In this document: positions 57,471 through 64,000 of the stretch, piece after piece
Numbering within the stretch: position 1 is the stretch's first letter
How the letters are laid out: each line of letters opens with the position of its first letter
Assembly: GCF_016861695.1 (NCBI RefSeq)
Contig: NZ_BOLP01000003.1
Coordinates: 186,001-250,000, forward strand
DNA: 64,000 bases
From: Levilactobacillus andaensis
GTDB lineage: Bacteria; Bacillota; Bacilli; Lactobacillales; Lactobacillaceae
Reading direction: 5' to 3'
Translations under genes and position numbers: made by a program
Notes under the pieces: model-generated
Database searches by the model: none
Told to the model about the DNA's origin: nothing
What the model saw: the letters and a program-made list of their open reading frames with translations, nothing else

Positions 57471-57980
57471 TTATTTTCCCTGTAATTTATCTAACTGTGG
57501 CGCAACCAACCGCGACCACACGCTCTTGAGTATCGCATAACCGATGATGACGCCGACCAAAGCACTCATGAAGAAACTTGGTAGGAATAGCCAGACTGCG
57601 CCGGTCGTACCTATTAGCCAAGCGGCCACTGGGTAGGCCACGAAGGCACCGATGATTCCTGAACCGATCAATTCACCGCAGACGGCGGCCAATAATTTTC
57701 CGGTCAATCTGAATAACCAACCACTCAGAAACGCACCGATCATGCTACCAGGAAAGGCCAAGACCGTCCCGGTTCCCATGATATTACGAATCAATGAGGT
57801 CAGAAAGGCTTGGGCCAACGCCCACCACGGCCCCACTAAGGCCCCTGAGATCAGATTGATCATGTGTTGGACGGGCGCCACCTTGGCCACCCCGATGTTA
57901 AATGAAAACAAACTCCCCCCAATAACCGCCAACGCGACCAACATGGCCGTCAACGTCATCGGATAAATCTTCTTAGACAT
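57471..57980 (-). CDS. thiW: ThiW-family ECF transporter S component (thiamine precursor uptake)
   Basis: A 169-residue membrane protein with about five helices. The start ATG 57980 (MSKKIYPMTLTAMLVALAVI) follows GGGGAG. The segment GVAKVAPVQHMINLISGALVG and the following PWWALAQAFLTSLIRNIMGTGT with FPGSMIGAFLSGW are the ThiW pattern. ThiW S components bind a thiazole-type thiamine precursor and share the energising EcfAAT module, which is encoded elsewhere. Directly upstream is a TPP riboswitch with terminator, so expression falls when thiamine pyrophosphate is plentiful. It is the only gene in the unit. Confidence 0.93.
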   Translation of the reverse strand: MSKKIYPMTLTAMLVALAVIGGSLFSFNIGVAKVAPVQHMINLISGALVGPWWALAQAFLTSLIRNIMGTGTVLAFPGSMIGAFLSGWLFRLTGKLLAAVCGELIGSGIIGAFVAYPVAAWLIGTTGAVWLFLPSFFMSALVGVIIGYAILKSVWSRLVAPQLDKLQGK

Positions 57981-58005
57981 AACTTTCGCTCCCCGCTTCA
58001 ATTTC

Positions 58006-58040
58006 CAAAAAAGACGTCCCTACGCAGAGCAGAGACGTCG
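58006..58040 (-). terminator. Riboswitch-controlled terminator of thiW
   Basis: Minus-strand stem GACGTCTC / GGGACGTC and TTTTTT, between the TPP aptamer and the thiW ribosome site. Confidence 0.85.
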
Positions 58041-58051
58041 CCAATTTCAGC

Positions 58052-58136
58052 GGAACGGCCACTTCCCTACGCGAGTACTAACTCACAGGTTCCAAGGGAT
58101 TGGACGCATCCATCTCAGCCATAGGGCACCCCTAGT
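58052..58136 (-). promoter_or_regulatory. TPP riboswitch (THI element)
   Basis: Minus-strand sequence contains the conserved parts in order: CTAGGGGTGCCC, GGCTGAGATGG, CCCTTGGAACCTG, then GTTAGTACTCGCGTAGGGAA. These are the THI-box motifs (GGGGTGC, CTGAGA, ACCTGA-like, TAGNACNNGCGNAGGGAA). Terminator and ThiW gene follow. Confidence 0.95.
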
Positions 58137-58319
58137 GTCTTTCTTAGTTATCGCTCACTATACCGGGTTAACGTGGGGAAATCAACACATTACGATCTGT
58201 ACTAATGCATGGTCAAAACGATTAGCTCGCCGGGTATCGTAACGCTGTTTAGTCGTTGTGTAGAACCGATTACCCAGTGAAATGAAAATGCTATTATTCC
58301 TTGTGGATATCCTGTATAG

Positions 58320-58387
58320 TATAGCTAAATTGGTGATTCTCTACCGCAAGTGAGAGCTTGCGGAGCTGCTTGTCAGCTCCTTTTTTT
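58320..58387 (+). ncRNA. Candidate small RNA or leader with two hairpins
   Basis: After promoter-like TATAGTATAG come stem 1, CCGCAAG / CTTGCGG (58344-58363), and a terminator stem GGAGCTG / CAGCTCC with seven T (58362-58387). The two stems share two G residues. No open frame is inside and no gene is immediately upstream on this strand; the next gene starts 165 bp on. Confidence 0.55.
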
Positions 58388-58518
58388 CTGCCCTAAGATC
58401 CGATAATCAAAGAACAAATACGCCACATTTGGCCTATATTTCAAATTTTGTTACAACGTTTTACCTAAAGCCCTTGCGCGGTTTACCGAAATCATTTAAA
58501 CTATGGAATACGATAGTT

Positions 58519-58533
58519 ATGTAAACGCTTAAA
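58519..58533 (+). promoter_or_regulatory. cre-like site
   Basis: ATGTAAACGCTTAAA fits the cre consensus except for one base, 20 bp upstream of the DUF1097 gene. Confidence 0.45.
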
Positions 58534-58551
58534 TAATAAAGGGGCCGTATC

Positions 58552-59097
58552 ATGAAAATTAGTAAAAAAGTCTGGTTCGATGCAATTGGGGTGGGGCTGT
58601 TCACCCTAGTCTACAGTTTGATTATGAGTGGCTTCTCCCTCTGGATGGGGTCCGCAGCCTTCGTGGCCGTCTCCTACTTCTTCGGCGCCGGCTTCCCCAA
58701 GGATAAACTCTGGAATATTCTGGTCAGCTTCGCCCTCGGTATCGTCTGGGGACTGATTGCCTTTCGCCTGCTACAGATTCCCGCTTTCAGCGGACTCTGG
58801 GCCAGCTCGATTATGTTTGGCTTGCTGACCTTCGTCGTCCTCTTCCTTCAAGGAACGATTATGAAATTCACCATCGTTCCGGCCTGGCTGATTGCCTGGG
58901 GAACGACCATGCTGATCATCACCAACATTTCCATTCACAGCTGGTCACTCTTCGTTTTCCAGCTCTACGCATCAATGCTACTCGGAATATTCGTGATTGG
59001 TTACGCGTCGGACCTGTTCAATCAGGTCATGTTCCATTTCTTCCCGGAAAAGAAGCCGGCAGAGAAAGTCGATGCTGAGCCTGTTAAGAATGAATAA
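58552..59097 (+). CDS. DUF1097-family membrane protein
   Basis: A 181-residue protein with about five or six transmembrane helices: VWFDAIGVGLFTLVYSLIMS, GSAAFVAVSYFFGAGFPKDK and LWNILVSFALGIVWGLIAF, then a C-terminal acidic and Lys-rich tail (EKKPAEKVDAEPVKNE). The YFFGAGFPKDKLWN segment is typical of DUF1097, a family of inner-membrane proteins without known function. It starts at ATG 58552 after AAAGGGGCC. It has a cre-like site and a candidate leader RNA upstream, and is monocistronic. Confidence 0.85.
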   Translation: MKISKKVWFDAIGVGLFTLVYSLIMSGFSLWMGSAAFVAVSYFFGAGFPKDKLWNILVSFALGIVWGLIAFRLLQIPAFSGLWASSIMFGLLTFVVLFLQGTIMKFTIVPAWLIAWGTTMLIITNISIHSWSLFVFQLYASMLLGIFVIGYASDLFNQVMFHFFPEKKPAEKVDAEPVKNE

Positions 59098-59123
59098 ATA
59101 TTCATACTAAATGAATGCAAATT

Positions 59124-59178
59124 AAAAAGGGAATGGACCGTCGCCACATATCGTGGTGTTACGACTCATTCCCTTTTT
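59124..59178. terminator. Bidirectional terminator
   Basis: Stem AAAAAGGGAATG / CATTCCCTTTTT between convergent genes. Confidence 0.85.
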
Positions 59179-59179
59179 G

Positions 59180-60100
59180 CTAGTCTTCTTCGTAGTAGTA
59201 ATCATCCAACCGGTACGTTTGTACGGGCTCAATATGTAACTGATACTGCTGAACCAAATCCGTGATGCGCCGACCATCGATTAACGTCACCGACCGATTG
59301 CCTTTAACGGCCTTTTGCTTGGCTTTGGGCGTGAAATGAGTAGTCGTGATAAAGATGCCATACTCGGCACTAAAGCCATCCATGGCGCCCTTGAACTTAT
59401 CAATCTCCGGTTCAGGCACCGCGCCATCTGTATATCGTTTAGCCTGAATCGCAACGCGTGAGGTTCTGAAATCATCCGACTCAAAGTAGCCAAAGCCGTC
59501 GATGCCATGGTCACCGGACATCACTTTTCCCATCTTAGAATCAATTCTGACCCCCATCTTAGAAATCAGTAACCGGGCAAAGCTTTCAAATTTCTTCGGG
59601 GAAAACTGTTTTAGCTGGGTCAACAACAGCGTCCGCCATTCATCCTCGCTATCATCGTCATCAACGATTCCACTTTCTACCGTCTCTACTGGCTGCTTAG
59701 ATGCTGTTTTTACCTGTTCCGTCGCCGTTTGTTTGGCCTTATTCACCTTGGAGTGGTCATGCCAGTACTGATCAATAATAATCTGTTCTGCTTCATTCGG
59801 TACATGCGCATAATCTGCGGTCCGTCCTTTTTCAGTCAGAACAATATCCGCCCCGCGTTTCGGCTGTTCTATGTATCCCAGCACGGTCAACTCACGAATA
59901 CCGAAGTTGAAATCAAAATTGAATGGCACATATTCATTCCCCGATCGCGATGTCACCGGATTATACACGTCTTCGTAACTAATCCCACTGGTTCCGTCTT
60001 CAGCAATAATCGACTTGATCTTGTCCCGTGACGCAATTCCACCAACACTACTTAACGCATCAAGAATCGCCACGTGAACCTGTTGTCTCTGATAGCTCAT
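59180..60100 (-). CDS. mrr: Mrr-family restriction endonuclease
   Basis: A 306-residue protein. The N-terminal Mrr winged-helix domain is at about 1-95 (YNPVTSRSGNEYVPFNFDFN, FGIRELTVLGYIEQPKRGAD). A charged linker (120-150) follows. The C-terminal PD-(D/E)xK nuclease domain has ESFARLLISKMGV, GDHGIDGFGYF with Asp201, and VAIQAKRY with Gln219 and Lys221. The catalytic D-Q-x-K set is intact. Mrr enzymes cut modified (methylated) DNA and act as type IV restriction defence. There is no methyltransferase nearby, as expected. It lies next to a SocA-like pseudogene and about 46 kb from the CRISPR locus. The start ATG follows GTGGGGATG. Confidence 0.93.
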   Translation of the reverse strand: MSYQRQQVHVAILDALSSVGGIASRDKIKSIIAEDGTSGISYEDVYNPVTSRSGNEYVPFNFDFNFGIRELTVLGYIEQPKRGADIVLTEKGRTADYAHVPNEAEQIIIDQYWHDHSKVNKAKQTATEQVKTASKQPVETVESGIVDDDDSEDEWRTLLLTQLKQFSPKKFESFARLLISKMGVRIDSKMGKVMSGDHGIDGFGYFESDDFRTSRVAIQAKRYTDGAVPEPEIDKFKGAMDGFSAEYGIFITTTHFTPKAKQKAVKGNRSVTLIDGRRITDLVQQYQLHIEPVQTYRLDDYYYEED

Positions 60101-60333
60101 TTTTTCATCCCCACTCCAGATAGTTGACCGCCTTTAGTATATCATTTCAGCCAAAAATAATGCCAAAGTTAACCCCCTATTTCAGTGAAATCGGTCATCT
60201 AAAATAACGTATATCCTGTTTACTTGGTCGTTCACTTTAGGGGCAAAACGATTTATCTTGGGGGCTATGACCTGCCGTGTTATGCTGAGCTAACAGAACT
60301 GAATTTCTTTCTTAAGATGGAAGGGGGATTGCC

Positions 60334-61042
60334 ATGTACACACACCTAATCCTACTAGCGAAATTCGATAACGTAGCCATCGCCTATCACTTTGCGAGTC
60401 AAGATAACACTGCAGTTATCCATCAACAGACCGCTATCCAGGCCCAATCGCCCCACCCAGCCACTTACAGTCCGCATATTCTCAAGACTAGTGACCCGAG
60501 CTTCGAATCTGTCGCCAAAATGGACCCTTATTTTGCCAACGTAACAGTGTATTCTGATTGGCAGAAATTTCTTCCCACATTAAACAAACTATTGTCGCTG
60601 AAGGCCGTCGATGTGGCTGCCTTTCTTCTGAATCACGCCAATCTGACCGCCTTTGGCCTCCAAAAAAACGCTCTACTACATTTACGCCGATTATTTGGTC
60701 ACCCATCAGGCTCCCCTCTTTGAAGCTAACTTTGTTGCCTTCGATAAAGGTCCCGTTGAGCGAGCCGTCTATCATCTTCAAAAATACCATCATAACCGGC
60801 TACAACAAAACAGCAATTTAGAACTAAAACTCATGACCGGCACGTTGCCTAGCGATACAAAAGAGTTACTGCTAGCTGGTATTGAAAAATACGCATCTCG
60901 TTTTGACACTGCTTGGGAGGACGAGCAAAATCCAACCCATCGTGATCAAACGCCATGGACACTTGCTCGCCAGCGTGGCGGTCAAAACGAACCTATTCGC
61001 AATCAAGATATCTTACAACATCATCAAATTGAACTGATTTAA
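60334..61042 (+). pseudogene. SocA/Panacea-domain (DUF4065) gene with a frameshift in an A7 tract
   Basis: Two frames join to one protein. The first (60334 on, 129 codons) ends a SocA-like start: VDVAAFLLNHANLTAFGLQK. The second frame continues KTLYYIYADYLVTHQAPLFE, FVAFDKGPVERAVYHL. The joined sequence has the ITPLKLQKLLYYA-PLF-E-F-AW--GPV pattern of Panacea antitoxin domains. The shift falls in seven A (60662-60668): removing one A restores about 235 residues. An unusual N-terminal extension of about 90 residues precedes the domain. Panacea proteins neutralise toxins or act as proteolytic adaptors (SocA). It could be a pseudogene, a phase-variable gene or use transcriptional slippage. No toxin gene is adjacent, though Mrr and Fic are near. 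Confidence 0.82.
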
Positions 61043-61044
61043 CC

Positions 61045-61098
61045 ACAAAAAGCTCAGCAAGCATTGATCAACCACGCATCAATGCCTACTGAGCTTTT
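61045..61098. terminator. Terminator between convergent units
   Basis: Stem AAAAGCTCAGCAAGCATTGAT / ATCAATGCCTACTGAGCTTTT with few mismatches. Confidence 0.88.
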
Positions 61099-61111
61099 CT
61101 TTACCCACAAC

Positions 61112-61810
61112 TCAACTCACGAATTGATCCTGCTTCAGCGCATCAATAAATGTCTGCACGGGGTCATCCTCCGCGTAGCGCTGCATCAAATTCTCATAGT
61201 TGCCTTGGAAAATGCACTTCTTATTCGCAATAAAAATCACGTGGCAAGGCATATTTTTCAGCTCAAATAAATTGTGACTCGTGAAGATGACCTGACTGCA
61301 GGTCGCCAGGTCGCTCAACAGGTTCAGAATTTTCCGTGCGCTGACGGGGTCCAAGCCGCTCGTGGGTTCATCAAACAAATACAACGACCGTTTCAGGGTA
61401 CACATGGCATAAATAATCAGTAGCCGCCGTTCACCGCCGGACATGTCGCGAAATTTCTCAGCTAACAGGTTCACCACATTTTCCTGGTAAATCGTCGTCA
61501 AAAAATCATCCGTCCGTTGGGCACCGGGATTCAGGTCGCGAAAAATGTCTAGCACATTTTGGCCCGTTGCCGTCATCAACATGGGGACCCCTTGCATTTG
61601 GTAGATGATTTCAGAACTAGCTAGCAACGGACTGACCGTACCACTCTGCGGTTTGACCAGCCCCGCTAACATGTCAAAAATTGTAGATTTGCCGACGCCA
61701 TTTTTACCAATGATACAGTTCAATCTGCCGTCGACCGTGGTGAAATTAAGGTCGTTATAAATCGCCTTTTTCGATGCATAGGTGAAGCTCAAATGTTCCA
61801 CTTTGATCAT
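61112..61810 (-). CDS. ABC transporter ATP-binding protein
   Basis: A 232-residue ATPase: Walker A IIGKNGVGKST, the Q-loop region YQMQGVPML, signature MSGGERRL, Walker B SLYLFDEPTSGLDP and FTSHNLFEL for the H-loop. It pairs with the permease gene 11 bp upstream. Two-gene exporters of this size (232-residue ATPase plus 6-helix permease) serve in export of lantibiotics, drugs or natural products. Substrate unknown. Confidence 0.88.
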   Translation of the reverse strand: MIKVEHLSFTYASKKAIYNDLNFTTVDGRLNCIIGKNGVGKSTIFDMLAGLVKPQSGTVSPLLASSEIIYQMQGVPMLMTATGQNVLDIFRDLNPGAQRTDDFLTTIYQENVVNLLAEKFRDMSGGERRLLIIYAMCTLKRSLYLFDEPTSGLDPVSARKILNLLSDLATCSQVIFTSHNLFELKNMPCHVIFIANKKCIFQGNYENLMQRYAEDDPVQTFIDALKQDQFVS

Positions 61811-61821
61811 TTTTCCGCCCC

Positions 61822-62559
61822 CTAAACGCGTTGACTTTTAGAAATAATCGGCAGGTGAGTCATACACAGATAGCCAATCGCACAATCCATCAGACCGACA
61901 CCCAGAACCCATCCCCAACCGGCTACCGATTGCGTTAACATGCTGTTGATCAGGTCGCTGGTCAGAATGGTTGGGTTAAACATCGTCAGCACCCGCAGTG
62001 GCAAAAACGTCGTGGTGTAGCTGTACGTCAGGACCGCAAGTAGGAGCACGCCCCCGGAAAGTGCCGTCATCGAAGGCGGCTTGATTGGCAACAAGACCAG
62101 TAGGCTCAGGATGCCGCAGGTTGGAAAATAGATGACGGTGATAATCAGGAGCACCTGCAACAACAGCATCGGTGACAGGTTATGAAAGGCAATCATCGCC
62201 AGTAACGTGAAGCCCAGACACTCGATCAGCGAGATAAAGTAGTACAGAATTTCCGGAGCTAGTAACAGGTAGCTGCGCCGCTCAACGATAAAGTAATACA
62301 TTTTCAAGAAGCCGTCTTCCCGCCGACCGTAGACCATCAAGACGACATTGTTTAACGTATTAGACATCACCACGTACGACAAATATGGCGTTAACAGGAT
62401 AATCAGCTTCTCGGCATCATAGGTCTGCTGGGCCATGACATTTTTCCAGTTAGACATCGCAAAGAAAAGTAGCGGAAAAATCACGGCGTAAACGAACGCC
62501 AGCCGATTATCCAGTAACATTTCCAGGTCAAATTTCATTAAAGCTCGAATTTTCTTCAT
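61822..62559 (-). CDS. ABC-2-type transporter permease
   Basis: A 245-residue permease with about six helices, starting at ATG 62559 (MKKIRALMKFDLEMLL) after GAGGAGTGGGG; the GTG three codons upstream overlaps that site. The pattern LAFVYAVIFPLLFFAM at helix 1, a coupling loop with YGRREDGFLKMYYF, and IYFPTCGILSLLVLLPIKPP are typical of ABC-2 exporters. Operon with the ATPase. Likely to export a small molecule or peptide. Confidence 0.85.
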   Translation of the reverse strand: MKKIRALMKFDLEMLLDNRLAFVYAVIFPLLFFAMSNWKNVMAQQTYDAEKLIILLTPYLSYVVMSNTLNNVVLMVYGRREDGFLKMYYFIVERRSYLLLAPEILYYFISLIECLGFTLLAMIAFHNLSPMLLLQVLLIITVIYFPTCGILSLLVLLPIKPPSMTALSGGVLLLAVLTYSYTTTFLPLRVLTMFNPTILTSDLINSMLTQSVAGWGWVLGVGLMDCAIGYLCMTHLPIISKSQRV

Positions 62560-62705
62560 ATTCCCCACTCCTCACTGTCCTTGTGCCGTATACTAGCACT
62601 CTCAGGTATCATCACGTGGCAAACACTCCTGACCCCCCAGTTTTTTCGCTGACCTTTTTTATGGCCCGCCATCATTAGTACCCTACAGAAAGAATGTGCA
62701 ACTAA

Positions 62706-63371
62706 TTGTCTTTTCCAGATAAGTTTCAACTGACCACTATCACCGAACAAAACTTAATCCAGCAAAATTTAGCCCAGTTGATTTATACAACCGGTAAATT
62801 CGAAAACCTGTCGACCTCGCTAACGGATACGATCTGTATTCTAAATAATGAGCCAGCGCCTGCCGCTACGCCCAGAGATATCGCCACCATTATCAGTTTG
62901 AACCACGCCTTTCAGTCCATCCTAGCTCAAAAATTGCCACTAATTTACCCAGATATTTTCGTTCTCAACCAGGACATTAATAATAGCCGCCCCAGCTCTG
63001 GCCAGCTTCGGACCAACGATGTCACGGTCGCCTTAACCAATGACGTCTGGCTACCCCCGCTCCCTGACCCCCAACGCACGCCACGGGAACTCACCAACAT
63101 CCTGACTGGCTCCACAACCACGACCGAAAAAGCACTCAACTTGAATCTCTACCTCTCGCGTTGGCAACTCTTTATGGACGGCAACAAGCGGACCGCCATC
63201 GTCGCGGCCAACGCTCTCATGATTCAGGCTGGTGCCGGCCTTCTAGCCATCCCCGAAAACAAGATGCACTGGTATCGCTCGCAGCTGCAAAAATACTATC
63301 GTTCCGGTCGCGATGCCAGTTTGAAACAGTGGCTCTACGACAATTGTGTATTTGGCATTGCCGAAAATTGA
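62706..63371 (+). CDS. Fic-fold protein lacking the catalytic histidine
   Basis: A 221-residue protein; the probable start is TTG 62706, as a stop codon lies just before it; the ribosome site is weak (AGAAAG). The C-terminal half is a Fic domain: SGQLRTNDVTV before the flap, PPLPDPQRTPRELTNIL, and the active-site loop QLFMDGNKRTAIVAANALMI (residues 154-173). The canonical motif is HPFx(D/E)GN(G/K)R; here His is Gln154 and Pro is Leu155, while Phe156, Asp158, Gly159, Asn160 and Arg162 remain. His is essential for AMP transfer in Fic enzymes, so activity is doubtful or altered. No inhibitory helix ([S/T]xxxE[G/N]) is obvious, nor a separate antitoxin gene. Confidence 0.83.
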   Translation: MSFPDKFQLTTITEQNLIQQNLAQLIYTTGKFENLSTSLTDTICILNNEPAPAATPRDIATIISLNHAFQSILAQKLPLIYPDIFVLNQDINNSRPSSGQLRTNDVTVALTNDVWLPPLPDPQRTPRELTNILTGSTTTTEKALNLNLYLSRWQLFMDGNKRTAIVAANALMIQAGAGLLAIPENKMHWYRSQLQKYYRSGRDASLKQWLYDNCVFGIAEN

Positions 63372-63385
63372 TTGCCCCAACTATC

Positions 63386-63425
63386 AAAAGCGCGTCCCCA
63401 CCTCATCAATGGGAACACGCTTTTC
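63386..63425 (+). terminator. Terminator of the Fic gene
   Basis: Stem AAAAGCGCGTCCCCA / TGGGAACACGCTTTT. Confidence 0.85.
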
Positions 63426-63579
63426 GTTTATCCGCTTACTTCATTTCCCAGCAATTGCTGTTACTTAAGAAAACAAACCCCACCGCCCCAAGTAACTTTT
63501 GATCAGCTAACCTACATCCAGTCCTAAAATGGTAGCAAATATGACGACTATCAGGTTATCAAGAAGCGAGGCAATACGG

Positions 63580-64000
63580 ATGAGAACTAGAAAAAATTGG
63601 TGGCTATTCATTGGTGGCCTGGCCATTCTTGGCTTGGGCCTATTCCTCAATCCCCCAGTTGCGCATGCTGTCAGTACCCAGCTACCGACCCCCGTTGTCA
63701 CCACAATTGCGACTCCCCATTGGTCACATCATACTCGCGAATTTATCGGCTATTGGGGGCTAGTGGCCCTGATTGCCGCCAGCTCTCTCACTGCCGGCTG
63801 GTGGCTTAGTCGCCAACCGACCAAGCGGCCTTCCCCACAGGCTCCGCTCGCACATACCTTCGATATTCCTCCCGTCTCACCAGCCCTAGCCCAAGTTCTC
63901 GTTGACCGGCATTGGCCAGATCCTGACGCCCTGACCGGTGACATCATCGCCGCCGTCACTCGCCAAGATCTCACCATGACTTTGGAGCAAGAAACGATTC
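63580..64000 (+). CDS. DUF2207-like membrane protein, N-terminal part
   Basis: Open to the window end; 140 residues seen from ATG 63580. MRTRKNWWLFIGGLAILGLG is a signal-like or anchor segment ending at AHA, a short extracellular part follows, then the helix YWGLVALIAASSLTAGWWLS. The cytosolic stretch DIPPVSPALAQVLVDRHWPD followed by DALTGDIIAAVTR resembles the C-terminal domain of DUF2207/YciQ-like membrane proteins. The missing large extracytoplasmic N-terminal domain of full DUF2207 proteins suggests a shortened variant. The ribosome site (AAGCGAGG) is moderate. The function of the family is unknown. Confidence 0.65.
   Translation, partial: MRTRKNWWLFIGGLAILGLGLFLNPPVAHAVSTQLPTPVVTTIATPHWSHHTREFIGYWGLVALIAASSLTAGWWLSRQPTKRPSPQAPLAHTFDIPPVSPALAQVLVDRHWPDPDALTGDIIAAVTRQDLTMTLEQETI

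Noticed and set aside
60661-60669. A AAA AAC heptamer as a programmed -1 frameshift site in the SocA-like gene
   Set aside because: The heptamer is in the right phase, but the domain continues in the +1 frame (one base skipped), not the -1 frame. Ribosomal -1 slippage would not yield the protein.

Overview
The window looks like chromosomal DNA of a low-GC Gram-positive lactobacillus, most likely a heterofermentative member of the Levilactobacillus group. The evidence is about 50% GC, strong AGGAGG-type ribosome sites, TTG and GTG starts, cre sites, a T-box and a TPP riboswitch, an HrtRBA-like operon, and a complete type II-A CRISPR-Cas9 locus. The genus is inferred from general character and was not confirmed by any search. 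No rRNA gene, intact tRNA gene, prophage or intact insertion sequence was seen.

Layout. 1-4150: a LepA-like GTPase (cut by the window edge), a TetR regulator, an acetyltransferase and a stand-alone EAL protein. 4223-13163: the CRISPR-Cas locus, transcribed leftwards as cas9, cas1, cas2, csn2 and then an array of 41 full repeats plus one decayed terminal repeat; the tracrRNA lies between cas1 and cas9 on the opposite strand. 13450-18753: a T-box-controlled oligopeptide-binding lipoprotein, and a LacI regulator divergent from an oligo-1,6-glucosidase. 19486-37439: mixed metabolic and regulatory genes (purine-type permease with phosphoribosyltransferase, MerR, MFS, an HxlR/Old Yellow Enzyme pair, an LD-carboxypeptidase/HIT operon, a CDF transporter, a strongly expressed iron-type alcohol dehydrogenase, HAD, a MerR/SDR operon, GyrI-like proteins with a WYL regulator, and a secreted protein). 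37700-45762: an SDR/DUF6440/sugar-porter group, a decayed matrixin-like secreted protein, an HrtRBA-like heme-efflux operon with recognisable operators, and an MFS transporter.

46303-57180 is the most coherent accessory block. It is a sugar-acid or pentulose catabolic island with two YhcH/YiaL proteins around an anion:cation-type MFS transporter, an L-ribulose-5-P 4-epimerase, an L-ribulose/xylulose-5-P 3-epimerase, an FGGY kinase, a cytosolic beta-propeller-like protein of unknown role, a D-2-hydroxyacid dehydrogenase and a LacI/KdgR-like regulator. Copies of one palindrome (GTTAA-N-CG-N-TTAAC) and cre sites lie upstream of its transcription units. The set parallels the enterobacterial yiaK-S pathway for 2,3-diketo-L-gulonate, but the decarboxylase (SgbH/UlaD) is missing and the propeller protein is extra, so a variant pathway is plausible.

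57471-64000: a TPP-riboswitch ThiW gene, a DUF1097 membrane protein preceded by a candidate small RNA, an Mrr-type endonuclease, a frameshifted SocA/Panacea-type gene, a small ABC exporter, a Fic protein lacking the catalytic histidine, and the start of a DUF2207-like protein.

The intergenic spaces carry at least 12 copies or fragments of large multi-hairpin repeats of about 165-195 bp, in at least two sequence families that share one architecture. They account for most of the long non-coding gaps.
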